Part shown: positions 45,473 to 56,032 of the stretch, one piece after another
Layout: each line of letters starts with the position of its first letter
Position numbering within the stretch: position 1 is the first letter of the stretch
Assembly: GCA_902624585.1 (NCBI GenBank)
Contig: CACNXU010000002.1
Span: 1 to 58,981, forward strand
Reading direction: 5' to 3'
DNA length: 58,981 bases
DNA from: an uncultured Pelagibacteraceae bacterium
GTDB taxonomy: Bacteria > Pseudomonadota > Alphaproteobacteria > Pelagibacterales > Pelagibacteraceae
Made by a program: the position numbers and the translations under genes
The notes under the pieces: generated by a model
What the model saw: the letters and a program-made list of their open reading frames with translations, nothing else
Databases searched by the model: none
What the model was told of the DNA's origin: nothing

Positions 45473-46112
45473 AAAAAACATACTTATTGGCGAATTTTTA
45501 GGAAGTTGTTTTCTTATAATGATTATCGTTGGTTCTGGTATCATGGCAGAAAATCTAACTAAAGATGATGGTATTAAGCTTTTAGCCAATACAATTGCTA
45601 CTGGAGCTGGATTATTTGTTTTAATTACAGCCTTTGCTGATATTTCAGGAGCTCATTTTAATCCTTTTGTAAGTTTAGCGATGTTTTTTAGAAAAAAAAT
45701 TAAAAGTGATCTTTTAAAATATTATATTCCTGCACAAATATCTGGTTGTTTATTTGGAGTAATGTTAGCTAATGTTTTTTTTGAACACGCTCTTTTAGAG
45801 TTATCAACTAAAAATAGAGATGGATTGCATATATTTTTTTCAGAAATTGTTGCTACCTTTGGCCTGATATTTGTTATTTTTGCAACTTTAAAGGATGGAA
45901 AAATAATAGTAGCCATTAGCGTAGCAACATATATTTCTGCAGGTTATTGGTTTACTTCTTCAACATCTTTTGCAAATCCAGCTGTATCTATAGCTAGAAC
46001 ATTTACTGATTCTTTTACTGGAATTAATTATCTTAATACACCAACCTATATTTTAGCTGAATTTATTGGATTAATTTTAGCAGCGTATATTCTTAAAATT
46101 ATCTATAAATAA
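45462..46112 (+). CDS. Aquaglyceroporin (MIP family), likely arsenite channel
   Basis: The 216-residue protein has six helices and the two MIP half-helices, HFNPF (a variant of NPA) and FANPAVS. Linked to arsC, it parallels AqpS of rhizobia, where arsenite made by ArsC leaves down its gradient through a channel rather than an ArsB/Acr3 pump. Substrate is inferred from context. Confidence 0.85.
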   Translation: MKIKKNILIGEFLGSCFLIMIIVGSGIMAENLTKDDGIKLLANTIATGAGLFVLITAFADISGAHFNPFVSLAMFFRKKIKSDLLKYYIPAQISGCLFGVMLANVFFEHALLELSTKNRDGLHIFFSEIVATFGLIFVIFATLKDGKIIVAISVATYISAGYWFTSSTSFANPAVSIARTFTDSFTGINYLNTPTYILAEFIGLILAAYILKIIYK

Positions 46113-46266
46113 CACAACTTATATATGTAAATTATATTAAAATTTTATTTACATAATTTTAAAATATTATATTTAAATCGAATCCGCATAAGGTTTCTCA
46201 AAATAAAATAATTCACTTATAGACTTCTCTTTAACTTATACTAAAGATTGATGAATCTTCTCTTTG

Positions 46267-46302
46267 ATTCTCAAATAAATAAATTTATTTGTAGAATTTT
46301 TT
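46267..46302 (+). terminator. Hairpin with T-tract upstream of the PiT-like gene
   Basis: ATTCT plus CAAATAAA pair with TTTATTTG plus AGAAT (13 bp, one bulged T, TAAA loop), followed by a run of T. It lies about 155 nt after the aquaglyceroporin stop and 70 nt before the PiT-like ATG. It could end the ars transcript or act as an attenuator in the next gene's leader. Confidence 0.45.
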
Positions 46303-46371
46303 ACCTTTAATGAATATTTACTTTCTCAAGTCATGAAACGGAACCGAAAACAATAATATATAGGAGAAAAA

Positions 46372-47337
46372 ATGGATATGACTTTAGTATACACAGTTAT
46401 AGGGTTTGCCCTAGCTGGATATAGCGTAATCGCTAATGACTCAATTCAAACACTTGGTACCTTTATAGCCTCAAAAAAGAAGTGGTTTAAATGGTATATA
46501 CTAGCTGGATCAGCATCTGCTGTTATGATTTTAGCGTTAGCTTGGGGATGGTATGCGTATGATGGTGATATTTCTTACGGAAGATTAACTAGAATACCTT
46601 ATCAAGAGATTCAATGGTATCATGCAGTAGCACCTGCGATACTGTTATTATTAACAAGAATTGGAATACCGGTATCAACAACCTTTTTGGTTCTTTCAGC
46701 ATTTGCTTCAACAGTTGTGTTAGAAAAAATGTTGTTAAAAAGCGTTGTAGGTTATGGATTAGCAGCAATGGTTGCTTATATAGCCTGGATAGCAGTATCA
46801 AAGTTCATTAATGAAAAATTTGATGAAGTAGACGATAAATGGAGAGGATTTTGGAGAAACTCTGTTTGGATTTCATCAGGTTGGTTATGGTGGGTTTGGT
46901 TATCTCACGATGTAGCTAACATTGCAGTATATCTGCCTAGGCAATTAGATTTATCATTACTTTTAATTGTAATGGCTTATTTTACTTCTTTGTTATTTTA
47001 CATTTTCTACATTCAAGGTGGACCAATTCAAAAAGTTGTTCTTGAAAAAACAGGAACAAGATATGCAAGATCAGCTACAATTATTAATGTTATTTATGCT
47101 GCTGTTTTATTCTACTTTAAAGAGCTTAATGATTTACCAATGTCAACAACATGGGTGTTCGTTGGGTTATTGTGTGGTAGAGAACTTGCAATATCAACCA
47201 TGAATAAAGACTATAAATTTAAGTATGTCTTTCCTCTTATTGGTAAAGACTTTCTTAAAATGATTTTTGGATTAAGTGTTTCAGTAGGTATCGTTTTAGC
47301 GATCCACTACATTATTATCCCAAATAACTGGTTTTAA
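46372..47337 (+). CDS. Divergent PiT-like phosphate/anion permease
   Basis: The 321-residue protein has about nine to ten hydrophobic helices. Two related halves carry the marks of the PiT (PHO4) family: 'IANDSIQTLGTFIAS' and 'LSHDVANIAVYLP' match the GANDVANA motif, and 'IPVSTTFLVL' and 'LPMSTTWVFVG' match PVSTTH. It lacks the large cytoplasmic loop of classical PiT. A clear AGGAG site precedes the ATG. Phosphate or another anion is the likely substrate, coupled to Na+ or H+. The ars operon upstream fits, since arsenate uses phosphate permeases. Confidence 0.62.
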   Translation: MDMTLVYTVIGFALAGYSVIANDSIQTLGTFIASKKKWFKWYILAGSASAVMILALAWGWYAYDGDISYGRLTRIPYQEIQWYHAVAPAILLLLTRIGIPVSTTFLVLSAFASTVVLEKMLLKSVVGYGLAAMVAYIAWIAVSKFINEKFDEVDDKWRGFWRNSVWISSGWLWWVWLSHDVANIAVYLPRQLDLSLLLIVMAYFTSLLFYIFYIQGGPIQKVVLEKTGTRYARSATIINVIYAAVLFYFKELNDLPMSTTWVFVGLLCGRELAISTMNKDYKFKYVFPLIGKDFLKMIFGLSVSVGIVLAIHYIIIPNNWF

Positions 47338-47347
47338 ATAAATCTTT

Positions 47348-47378
47348 ATGGTCGTATTATATTATTTAACACGGCCAT
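47348..47378. terminator. Hairpin between convergent PiT-like and manC genes
   Basis: ATGGTCGT and ACGGCCAT form an 8-bp stem (one G-T wobble) with a 15-nt loop, overlapping the manC stop. It lacks a convincing T-tract. Confidence 0.3.
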
Positions 47379-48567
47379 ACACATCCTGATATCTAACAAT
47401 ATCACTTTCTTTCAAAATTGAGCCAATTTGAGCTTCAAAAATTTTAACAGGTTTTTTTCCTGGATTTTGAACTCTATGAATGGCCTCTAAAGGAATGAAT
47501 ATATGTTCTCCAGGTTTTTTAGTTATAATATTTTTATTAAGGGTTATTTTGGCATTTCCTTGAGTGACTAACCAATGTTCAGCTCTATGATGATGTTTTT
47601 GTAAACTCAGGATGCCTTTTGGTTTTACATGTAGTTCTTTTATTAAAAACTCTTTTCCTTCAAATAAATTAGTGTATCTACCCCATGGACGGTAATATAC
47701 GTTTTTTTTCTTAATATATTTATTTTTATTTTTGTCATACATTTTCAGTATTTCTTTCCAACTACCAAGATCTGACCAAGGAATATCTAATTTGATAGCG
47801 TTAATTTGTTTAGTTTTTTCTAAAATTGCATAATCAAAAGATTTAGCAGTCGCTTTTATAAATGAATGTTTATTTAGATAATATGTGTTTGCCTTATATT
47901 TTGCTTTGCTAACTGCATTTAAACAATTTCTGTAAATTTTAGGCTGATATTTTTTAAAGTTATTAACTATGGAATCTTTTCGAAGATAAAACATTCCTGA
48001 ATTCCAATAACCTTTTTTCTTTATAATTTGTTTTGCTTTAGATTCTTTTGGTTTTTCAATAAATCTTGTTACTTTATTAATATTCCCTTTAATTTTTTTT
48101 GTTAAAAAATAACCATATTCACTAGATGGTGAGGTTGGTTTTATCCCAAATATAAATATATTTTCTTTATTAAGATTTGATTTATTTTTATTAATTGCCT
48201 TATTAAAAATACTCATTTTTTCAATTAAATGGTCTGCTGTAAAAAACATTAAAGGTTGATTGTCGGGTATATCTTTAATTAAAGCCGTGCTTAATATAGC
48301 TGGTGCAGTATTTCTTTTTGCTGGTTCTAGAACAATTTTATATTTACTTATTTTAAGTTTTTTAAGATGTTGTTTTACTTGTTTAAGATATTTTTTGTTT
48401 GTACTTATAACTGGAGCATCAAATATTGATGCTTTTGTTCTATCAAGTGTTTTACCAAGCAAAGTCCAATTACCAAAATCTATGAACTGTTTAGGTTGAT
48501 GATTTTTAGCAGTTGGCCAAAGTCGAGTTCCAGCACCTCCACATAAAATAACTGGACGAATTTTCAT
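47362..48567 (-). CDS. manC: Mannose-1-phosphate guanylyltransferase / mannose-6-phosphate isomerase
   Basis: The 401-residue protein has 'GGAGTRLWP ... PKQF' for GTP and 'FIEKPK', then a cupin domain with 'RPWGRYTNL ... LSLQKHHHRAEHW' of type II phosphomannose isomerase. It makes GDP-mannose for surface polysaccharide. It is about 70 residues shorter than enteric ManC, with the loss between the two domains. It overlaps ilvD by one base. Confidence 0.9.
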   Translation of the reverse strand: MKIRPVILCGGAGTRLWPTAKNHQPKQFIDFGNWTLLGKTLDRTKASIFDAPVISTNKKYLKQVKQHLKKLKISKYKIVLEPAKRNTAPAILSTALIKDIPDNQPLMFFTADHLIEKMSIFNKAINKNKSNLNKENIFIFGIKPTSPSSEYGYFLTKKIKGNINKVTRFIEKPKESKAKQIIKKKGYWNSGMFYLRKDSIVNNFKKYQPKIYRNCLNAVSKAKYKANTYYLNKHSFIKATAKSFDYAILEKTKQINAIKLDIPWSDLGSWKEILKMYDKNKNKYIKKKNVYYRPWGRYTNLFEGKEFLIKELHVKPKGILSLQKHHHRAEHWLVTQGNAKITLNKNIITKKPGEHIFIPLEAIHRVQNPGKKPVKIFEAQIGSILKESDIVRYQDVYGRVK

Positions 48568-50285
48568 TAAATCTCTGAATAATCCTTAACTTCTTTTTTC
48601 TTACCAGGGTGTGTTGGTGCTCCTAGATATGCTGGTCCAACTGTTTGTGCATATTTCCATAAAGTACCAGATCCAAAATCTGATTTTCTAGCTTTCCATT
48701 TTCTTTTTCTTGCAGCCATTTCTTTTTTAGAAAGCCTTACATTAATAGTTCCTCTTTTTGCATCGATATCAATTATATCTCCTGTGCGTAAAAGGCCTAT
48801 AGGACCCCCTAGAGCGGCCTCAGGGCCCACGTGACCGACACAAAAGCCTCTTGTAGCGCCAGAGAACCTACCATCAGTTATAAGGGCTACTTTCTCACCT
48901 TTTCCTTGTCCGTAGATTGCACCAGTTGTTGATAACATTTCTCTCATACCTGGACCTCCAACGGGTCCTTCGTATCTAATTATAATTACATCACCATCAT
49001 TATACTTTCTACTTTGAACAGCTTTCATTGCGCTTTCTTCATTATCAAAGCATCTTGCTTTTCCAGTAAATTGCAATTTCTTAAGTCCGGCAACTTTAAC
49101 AATTGCACCTTCTGGAGCTAAATTTCCTTTTAATCCAACAACACCTCCTGTTGGTGATAATGGATTTTTATAAGATCTCATTACTTTTTGTTTTGGATTA
49201 AATTTAATACCTTTTAAATTTTCCTTCATAGTTTTTCCAGTAACAGTCATACAATCACCATGAATATATCCACCTTCATATAAGGTTTTTAATAACATTG
49301 GAACACCACCTGCTAACCACATATCTTTAGCAACATATTTTCCGCCTGGTTTTAAATCTGCAAGATAAGGTGTTCTTTTGAAAATTTTAGCAACGTCCAT
49401 TAAGTCAAATTTAATTCCTGCTTCATTTGCAATAGCTGGTAAATGTAAACCTGCATTTGTAGATCCACCAGTTGCAGCAACAACTGTTGCAGCATTTTCT
49501 AAAGCTTTTTTTGTTACAATATCTCTTGGTTTAATTCCTTTTTTTAAAAGGTTCATAACCATTTTACCGCTAGCTTTTGCGTATTTATCTCTTTCTTCAT
49601 ATGGAGCAGGTGTTCCAGCAGAATAAGGTAAAGCTAATCCAATAGCTTCAGATACACATGCCATTGTGTTTGCTGTAAATTGTCCTCCACAAGCACCCGC
49701 ACTTGGGCAAGCAATTAATTCTAATTTTCTAAGTTCTGCAGCTGACATTTGACCAGAAGAATGTTTTCCAACCGCTTCAAATACATCTACTACTGTTACG
49801 TCTTTACCTTTATATCTACCTGGTAGAATTGACCCACCATATATAAATACACTTGGTACATTTAATCTAACCATCGACATCATTAGACCTGGTAAAGATT
49901 TATCACACCCAGCTATACCAACTAATGCATCATAACAATGGCCTCTAACTGTAAGTTCAGCTGAATCTGCTATTACTTCTCTAGATATCAATGAAGACTT
50001 CATCCCTTCATGACCCATCGCAATACCATCAGTGACGGTAATTGTACAAAATTCTCTTGGAGTTCCACCATTAGCTCTAACACCTTTTTTAACTGATTGA
50101 GCTTGTCTCATAAGCGCAATATTACATGGGGCTGCTTCATTCCATGTAGAAACCACGCCAATAAATGGTTTTGCTACATCTTTCTCAGTTTCTCCCATAG
50201 CATAATAAAAAGATCTATGCGGAGCTCTGTCTGCTCCTAATGATGTGTGTCTACTTGGAAGTTTCTTTTTGTTAAATTTAGCCAT
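48567..50285 (-). CDS. ilvD: Dihydroxy-acid dehydratase
   Basis: The 572-residue IlvD/Edd-family Fe-S enzyme has '[14 protein letters not shown]', '[16 protein letters not shown]' and '[17 protein letters not shown]'. It makes the 2-oxo acids for valine, isoleucine and leucine. It lies between valS and manC with single-base overlaps on both sides. Confidence 0.95.
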   Translation of the reverse strand: MAKFNKKKLPSRHTSLGADRAPHRSFYYAMGETEKDVAKPFIGVVSTWNEAAPCNIALMRQAQSVKKGVRANGGTPREFCTITVTDGIAMGHEGMKSSLISREVIADSAELTVRGHCYDALVGIAGCDKSLPGLMMSMVRLNVPSVFIYGGSILPGRYKGKDVTVVDVFEAVGKHSSGQMSAAELRKLELIACPSAGACGGQFTANTMACVSEAIGLALPYSAGTPAPYEERDKYAKASGKMVMNLLKKGIKPRDIVTKKALENAATVVAATGGSTNAGLHLPAIANEAGIKFDLMDVAKIFKRTPYLADLKPGGKYVAKDMWLAGGVPMLLKTLYEGGYIHGDCMTVTGKTMKENLKGIKFNPKQKVMRSYKNPLSPTGGVVGLKGNLAPEGAIVKVAGLKKLQFTGKARCFDNEESAMKAVQSRKYNDGDVIIIRYEGPVGGPGMREMLSTTGAIYGQGKGEKVALITDGRFSGATRGFCVGHVGPEAALGGPIGLLRTGDIIDIDAKRGTINVRLSKKEMAARKRKWKARKSDFGSGTLWKYAQTVGPAYLGAPTHPGKKKEVKDYSEI

Positions 50286-52912
50286 TATATACCCTTAATT
50301 GTTACTGATATTTTCTCAATATCATTCTTTAAATTATTATAATTATTTTTTTCTTGTTCAACAATCTCTTTTGGAGCGCGGTCAATAAAACTTTTATTCT
50401 CTAATCTTTTAGAAATATTATTCATCTCTTGCTCTAATTTACTTTGTTTATTTATTAAATTTTCTTTTATTAATTTTAAATCAACATCTTTATCAAAATA
50501 AATCTTAAACAAATCCCCAGAAACAACCATTGTTGCAGCTGGTTTATCTAAATCCTTATCCAATATGCTATTAATTCTGCCTAGTTTTTTCAGAATAATT
50601 TCATTTGTATTAATAAAGACTTTTTGATTTTTATTAATATTACTTATCGATACATCAATAAATGAGCCTGGACTTACATTTAACTCATTTTTAAATGATC
50701 TAATTTCTGAAATAATGTTGATGATATTCTCAACCTGTTCAATACTGCTATCCTTATTTACCTCACCAGATAACCAATTTTTAAGCATCAAATAATCATT
50801 ACCATCATTATCAAATTTGTTTTTTAGCCAAATTTCTTCAGTAACAAAAGGAATAAAAGGATGTAGTAAAATCAAAATTTGTTTGAATACAAAAGATGAT
50901 ACTTTTTTAACCTCTACTTTAGCTTTTTCATCATCTGAAAAGAGTATAGTTTTAGATAGTTCTAGATACCAATCACAATATGAATGCCATGCAAATTGAT
51001 AAGCATTTTTGGCAGCTTCATCAAATCTATAATCTTTAAGATTTTTTTCTATTTTATTTTTAGTTTCAACAAGTTCTGAATAAATCCATTTGTTTATATT
51101 TATATTTAAACTTGGAACTTTATCTATATCTATAAAATCACATTCATTAGTAATTAAAAAATTATTAGCATTCCATAATTTGTTTAAAAAATTTCTATAG
51201 CCTTTAACTCTGTCTTCAGAAAGTTTAACATCGGTTCCTGGTGATGCCATAGATAACAAAGTAAATCTAAGTGCATCTGCACTATATTTTTCAATTAAAT
51301 CTAAAGGATCAATTACATTACCTTTGGACTTGGACATTTTCTGTCCCTTCTCGTCTTTAACTAATGCATGAACATAAATATCTTTAAATGGTTCTTTATT
51401 TAAAAATTCTGTGCCAAACATAATCATTCTAGCAACCCAGAAAAATATAATATCAAAACCTGTAACCAATACTGATGTTGGATAAAATTTATCTAAATAT
51501 TTATTATCATCAGGCCAACCAAGTGTAGCAAAAGGCCATAAGCCAGAGGAGAACCATGTATCTAAAACATCTGGATCACGATTTAATCCTACATCTTTAC
51601 CATAATGTCTTTTAGCTTGCTGTTTTGCATCATCTTCATTTTCTGCAACAAAAATTTTTTCATCAGGACCATACCAAGCAGGTATTTGATGTCCCCACCA
51701 AAGTTGTCTTGAAATACACCATGGCTCAATATTATTCATCCATTGAAAATAAGTTTTTGACCAATTCTCAGGAAAGAAATTTGTCTTTTTTGAATTAACA
51801 ACTTCTTTAGCTTTAACAGATAATTTACCTGCATCAGCAAACCATTGTTCTGTTAGGAAAGGTTCAATTATTGAATTGGATCTATCTCCATAAGGAACTT
51901 TATTTTTAATATTCTCTTCTTTTACAAAAAATTCTTTTTCTTTAAGTTCTTTTAAAATTTTTTTTCTTGCTTCAGACCTATCAAGACCTATGTAAGTTTG
52001 TGGAGCATTTTCATTTATTTTACCTGCGTCAGTAAAAATATTTATGATTTCAAGTTTGTTTCTTTGCCCAACTTCATAGTCATTAAAATCATGAGCTGGA
52101 GTTATTTTTAATGCTCCAGTTCCCTGTTCAGGATCCGCATAATCATCTTCAATAATTTTTATCTTTCTTCCAACAATTGGAATAGTAACTGTTTTTCCAA
52201 CAAAGGTTTTAAATCGGTCATCTTTTGGGTTAACAGCAATGGCGGTATCACCAAGCATTGTTTCAGGTCTTGTTGTTGCAATTGTAATAAATTCTTCAGT
52301 CCCATTTATTGGATATCTAATGTAATAAATTTTAGAATTTACCTCTCTTTGATCTACTTCTAGGTCTGAAATAGCTGTTTTTAAAACTGTATCCCAATTA
52401 ACTAATTTTTTATCTTTATAGATTAGACCTTTGTTGTAAAGATCTACAAAAACCTTAATTACTGATTTAGATAAATTTTCATCCATAGTAAAAGCATTTC
52501 TTGACCAATCACAGGAGCAACCAAGTTTTTTTAATTGATTAATTATTATATCTCCATATTGCTCTTTCCATTCCCAGACCTTTTCGATGAATTTTTCTCT
52601 TCCAATTTCATTTTTGTTAATTTTTTCAGAAGTTAATTTTTTTTCTACTAAAGCTTGGGTAGCTATACCTGCGTGATCTGTACCTGGTTGCCATAATGTT
52701 TCAAAATTATTCATCCTATGATAACGAACTAATAAATCTTGAATAGAATTATTGAGTGCATGACCCATATGTAAACTACCAGTTACATTTGGTGGTGGAA
52801 TTACAATTGAGAATTTTTTTGAATTTTCCTTTGGTTTAAAAAGACCATTTTTTTCCCAATACGAATAAATTCTAGTTTCTACATCAGAATGTATATATTT
52901 ATCACTACTCAT
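50285..52912 (-). CDS. valS: Valine--tRNA ligase
   Basis: The 875-residue class I synthetase has '[15 protein letters not shown]' (HIGH) and '[12 protein letters not shown]', an editing domain with '[14 protein letters not shown]', and a C-terminal coiled coil. It is the first gene of valS-ilvD-manC; the pairing with ilvD links valine synthesis and charging. Confidence 0.97.
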   Translation of the reverse strand: MSSDKYIHSDVETRIYSYWEKNGLFKPKENSKKFSIVIPPPNVTGSLHMGHALNNSIQDLLVRYHRMNNFETLWQPGTDHAGIATQALVEKKLTSEKINKNEIGREKFIEKVWEWKEQYGDIIINQLKKLGCSCDWSRNAFTMDENLSKSVIKVFVDLYNKGLIYKDKKLVNWDTVLKTAISDLEVDQREVNSKIYYIRYPINGTEEFITIATTRPETMLGDTAIAVNPKDDRFKTFVGKTVTIPIVGRKIKIIEDDYADPEQGTGALKITPAHDFNDYEVGQRNKLEIINIFTDAGKINENAPQTYIGLDRSEARKKILKELKEKEFFVKEENIKNKVPYGDRSNSIIEPFLTEQWFADAGKLSVKAKEVVNSKKTNFFPENWSKTYFQWMNNIEPWCISRQLWWGHQIPAWYGPDEKIFVAENEDDAKQQAKRHYGKDVGLNRDPDVLDTWFSSGLWPFATLGWPDDNKYLDKFYPTSVLVTGFDIIFFWVARMIMFGTEFLNKEPFKDIYVHALVKDEKGQKMSKSKGNVIDPLDLIEKYSADALRFTLLSMASPGTDVKLSEDRVKGYRNFLNKLWNANNFLITNECDFIDIDKVPSLNININKWIYSELVETKNKIEKNLKDYRFDEAAKNAYQFAWHSYCDWYLELSKTILFSDDEKAKVEVKKVSSFVFKQILILLHPFIPFVTEEIWLKNKFDNDGNDYLMLKNWLSGEVNKDSSIEQVENIINIISEIRSFKNELNVSPGSFIDVSISNINKNQKVFINTNEIILKKLGRINSILDKDLDKPAATMVVSGDLFKIYFDKDVDLKLIKENLINKQSKLEQEMNNISKRLENKSFIDRAPKEIVEQEKNNYNNLKNDIEKISVTIKGI

Positions 52913-53036
52913 TGATGTTAAAGTTTATAATTTAATAATCTAAATTAACAATAATCAATTTGGATCGTTATTTAATAGACTAATAGAAAAAATTTAATAT
53001 AAAAAGGCATCTGTAGCTATTAACTAAAAATAAGAT

Positions 53037-53110
53037 GGCAACGTGGCGGAATGGTTACGCAGAGGATTGCAAATCCTTGTATCCCGGTTCGATTCCGGGC
53101 GTTGCCTCCA
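53037..53110 (+). tRNA. tRNA-Cys(GCA)
   Basis: Acceptor arms GGCAACG and CGTTGCC pair fully, with discriminator T and encoded CCA. The anticodon loop TTGCAAA gives GCA. Confidence 0.95.
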
Positions 53111-53160
53111 AAAAAAATCTTGTTTTAGTTATAAAAAAAAGTAAGTTGGCTTTTTTACAT

Positions 53161-53236
53161 TCCTCGGTAGCTCAGTTGGTAGAGCAGTTGACTGTTAATC
53201 AATTGGTCGCAGGTTCGAGTCCTGCCCGAGGAGCCA
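53161..53236 (+). tRNA. tRNA-Asn(GTT)
   Basis: Acceptor arms TCCTCGG and CCGAGGA pair fully, with G as discriminator and encoded CCA. The anticodon loop CTGTTAA gives GTT. It is 50 nt downstream of tRNA-Cys and probably on the same transcript. Confidence 0.96.
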
Positions 53237-53269
53237 GAAAAATCAAATAGTTATAAAAAAAAATTAATA

Positions 53270-53293
53270 TGGGGTCAGAGACAAATTAATTTT
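53270..53293. repeat. GGGGTCAGAG-type motif, possible mobile-repeat end
   Basis: TGGGGTCAGAGACAAATTAA followed by TTTT is GC-richer than its surroundings and resembles, from memory, sequences found at borders of IS200-like/REP-type elements in other bacteria. Only one copy is seen in the window and no transposase is present. Confidence 0.25.
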
Positions 53294-53663
53294 AAACTGC
53301 TTTTGAAATATTAGATCCTGATATTTGTAAAGATTTATTAAATTTCAGTTTTTGATCAGCATTAAGTTCTGAATATAATTTTACTAAAAAATTATAATTA
53401 ACATTCATGTGACCCTCTTGAGATCTTTCTAAATTTATTAAGTATTCTGAAAAATCTTCAAAAAAATAATTAATTGGTACTTTTAAGTAATTAGAAAGTT
53501 GTAGTAATCTAATTGAACTTACACCATTAGTACCTTTTTCATATTTTTGTATTTGTTGAAATGTAACGTTTATAGCTTTCGCCACTTTAGTCTGCGTTAA
53601 ACCCAAAGCTAATCTTCTTAGCTTAAGCTTATTGCCTAAGTGTTTATTGAAATTATCTTCCAT
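53292..53663 (-). CDS. XRE-family HTH transcriptional regulator
   Basis: The 123-residue protein has an N-terminal helix-turn-helix 'RRLALGLTQTKVAKAINVTFQQIQKYEKGTNGV' (about 17-49) and a C-terminal helical part typical of alphaproteobacterial XRE regulators. Targets are unknown. It is monocistronic and its 3' end overlaps the GGGGTCAG motif. Confidence 0.88.
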   Translation of the reverse strand: MEDNFNKHLGNKLKLRRLALGLTQTKVAKAINVTFQQIQKYEKGTNGVSSIRLLQLSNYLKVPINYFFEDFSEYLINLERSQEGHMNVNYNFLVKLYSELNADQKLKFNKSLQISGSNISKAV

Positions 53664-53851
53664 TAAGACCCCTCTTAATTAAATTTTAAAATACCATTGA
53701 ACATATTTATTAATGTTACTGCAATAGAAAAATTTATTATTTTTTGCAAGAAATTTAGAAAAACCCAAACATTGTCAAGCATTAGTTGGATGCAAAATAA
53801 ACATATTTAGATTGTGTAATTTAGAATTATCTCTAAATTATTATATATTTT

Positions 53852-54586
53852 TTATAATATTTGACTTAAAAACAGCTTAGTCCTATCGCTCTTAGGGTTA
53901 GCAAAAAACTCTTTAGTTTCAGCTCTTTCAACAATCATTCCTTCATCCATAAAAATAACTTCATCGGCTACCTCTTTAGCAAATCCCATCTCATGTGTTA
54001 CAACTATCATTGTCATTCCTTGATTTGCTAAATCTACCATTACATCCAAAACTTCTTTAATCATCTCTGGATCAAGAGCTGATGTAGGTTCATCAAATAA
54101 CATTATCTTTGGCTCCATACAAAGTGCTCTAGCAATTGCAACCCTTTGTTGTTGACCACCTGACAATTGACCTGGAAATTTTTGTGCTTGATCAAGTATT
54201 TGAACTCTTTCTAAATGTTTTAAAGCTAATTCTTCTGCTTCTTTTTTTGGCATTTTCTTTACCCAAATCGGTGCAAGCGTACAATTATCTACAATTGATA
54301 AATGTGGAAATAAGTTAAACTGTTGAAATACCATTCCAACTTCCGCTCTAATTTGCTCAATATTTTTTGTATCTTCCGTCAATGTGTTTCCATCAACGAT
54401 AATATCGCCTTGCTGATGTTCTTCTAACCTATTTATACATCTAATTAATGTAGATTTACCAGATCCTGAAGGGCCACAAACAACAATTTTTTCTTTTGCT
54501 TTAACCTCTAGATTAATATCTTTTAAAACTTGAAAATCACCAAACCATTTATTCATATTTTTTATTTGAATAATACTGTCAGACAT
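53852..54586 (-). CDS. aapP: General L-amino acid ABC transporter ATP-binding protein AapP
   Basis: The 244-residue ATPase has Walker [10 protein letters not shown], signature [15 protein letters not shown] and Walker [13 protein letters not shown], and matches the polar amino acid (GlnQ/AapP/BztD) type. It energises AapQM. It is the last gene of the aapJQMP cluster, 3 nt after aapM. Confidence 0.95.
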   Translation of the reverse strand: MSDSIIQIKNMNKWFGDFQVLKDINLEVKAKEKIVVCGPSGSGKSTLIRCINRLEEHQQGDIIVDGNTLTEDTKNIEQIRAEVGMVFQQFNLFPHLSIVDNCTLAPIWVKKMPKKEAEELALKHLERVQILDQAQKFPGQLSGGQQQRVAIARALCMEPKIMLFDEPTSALDPEMIKEVLDVMVDLANQGMTMIVVTHEMGFAKEVADEVIFMDEGMIVERAETKEFFANPKSDRTKLFLSQIL

Positions 54587-54589
54587 AAT

Positions 54590-56032
54590 TTATCGTTCTG
54601 TTTTATATTTCTGTTCTAGATTATAGCTATACTTACTCATTGCATAACAAATAATCCAGAAAATTATTGCAGCAAATACATAGCCTTCCATTGCAAATCC
54701 TAACCATTTAGGATTGGTTTTTGCTAAATTTAACATTCCTACTATTTCTAAAAGACCAACCACAAATATTAGAGGTGTATCTTTTACCAAAGCCAAAAAT
54801 GTATTAGCAATCCCTGGAATAACAAGTTTTAAAGCTTGGGGTAAAATTACAAATATATGCATTCGCCAATAACCCATTCCAAGTGATTTTGCAGCCTCAT
54901 ATTGGCCACGTGGCAGAGCTTGTAAACCACCTCTAATAACTTCTGCAACATAAGCGGCTTCAAATAATGAAATAGCTATTATGCATCTGACTAATTTATC
55001 TATAAAAAAATCTGCAGGCAAAAACATTGGAAACATCACTGCAGACATAAATAAAACTGTAATTAATGGAACCCCTCTCCAAAATTCAATAAAACCAATC
55101 GATATATATCTTATTAATGGAAAATCTGATCTTCTACCTAAAGCAAATGCCATTCCAATTGGAAAACAGAAAATTAAACAGAAAAATGAAATTATAAATG
55201 TCAATGATAATCCTCCCCAAGCTCCAGTCTCAACCCAATTTAATCCTTCTAATTTACCTAGTTCAATCAATTCCTCATAAAAAACAAAATATTTTAAAAC
55301 TATATACAAAGTAATAGGTACAAATATAAAATAATAAAATTTAAATTTACTTGGAATAAAAAAACCAATAATTATAGAAATTACTGCTGCAATTATTCCA
55401 TAAGAGAAATCAAAAAAAATAGGACCACCTGATATAAAAAAGAAAATAAATAAAAATGCAATAAAAGGATAAATTATAACGTAATATAAAGTTAAATATT
55501 TTTTATACTTTTCTGTTGCAAAATATCCAACGGAACCTAAAAGAGTTAACGCTATAAAAGATAAATTTATTCTCCATTGCTCAGCATTAGGATACATTCC
55601 ATACATAAATCTTCTAAACCAGACTTTGATATAAGTCCAACAAGCTCCTGTACCAGAACAAACATCTTTACTATCTCCAGCAAAACTTGCATCGACAACA
55701 AACCAACTTAAAATTGGCGGTGTTGCTTTAATAATTATAAAAATGATTAATAGCGATAAAATTGCATTAAAATTATTTGTATTTATGTTTTTATTTACTT
55801 GGTCTAAAAACTTATAACCACTGTGCTCAATTCTTATAAAATATAATCCTATAAATCCTAATATAATTGGAATTATAAAACTTAAAGATGAGGGTAAAAA
55901 TCCTGTTATATTTAAACTAAAAAATGAATTAAGAAAAACATCTATAACACTAATAACAAATAAAAATGAACCAATATATAAAAAGGTAGTCAAATTATCT
56001 TTATCTGGTTTTAAAAAATTAATTTTTGACAT
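54590..56032 (-). CDS. aapM: General L-amino acid ABC transporter permease AapM
   Basis: The 480-residue permease has about ten helices. The C-terminal part holds the HisM-type 'EFWRGVPLITVLFMSA' and 'EVIRGGLQALPRGQYEAAKSLGM' loop that contacts AapP. The long N-terminal extension is usual for AapM/BztC. It begins immediately after aapQ. Confidence 0.95.
   Translation of the reverse strand: MSKINFLKPDKDNLTTFLYIGSFLFVISVIDVFLNSFFSLNITGFLPSSLSFIIPIILGFIGLYFIRIEHSGYKFLDQVNKNINTNNFNAILSLLIIFIIIKATPPILSWFVVDASFAGDSKDVCSGTGACWTYIKVWFRRFMYGMYPNAEQWRINLSFIALTLLGSVGYFATEKYKKYLTLYYVIIYPFIAFLFIFFFISGGPIFFDFSYGIIAAVISIIIGFFIPSKFKFYYFIFVPITLYIVLKYFVFYEELIELGKLEGLNWVETGAWGGLSLTFIISFFCLIFCFPIGMAFALGRRSDFPLIRYISIGFIEFWRGVPLITVLFMSAVMFPMFLPADFFIDKLVRCIIAISLFEAAYVAEVIRGGLQALPRGQYEAAKSLGMGYWRMHIFVILPQALKLVIPGIANTFLALVKDTPLIFVVGLLEIVGMLNLAKTNPKWLGFAMEGYVFAAIIFWIICYAMSKYSYNLEQKYKTER

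Noticed and set aside
53035-53250. Open frame running through tRNA-Cys and tRNA-Asn
   Set aside because: The two tRNA genes fully explain the sequence.
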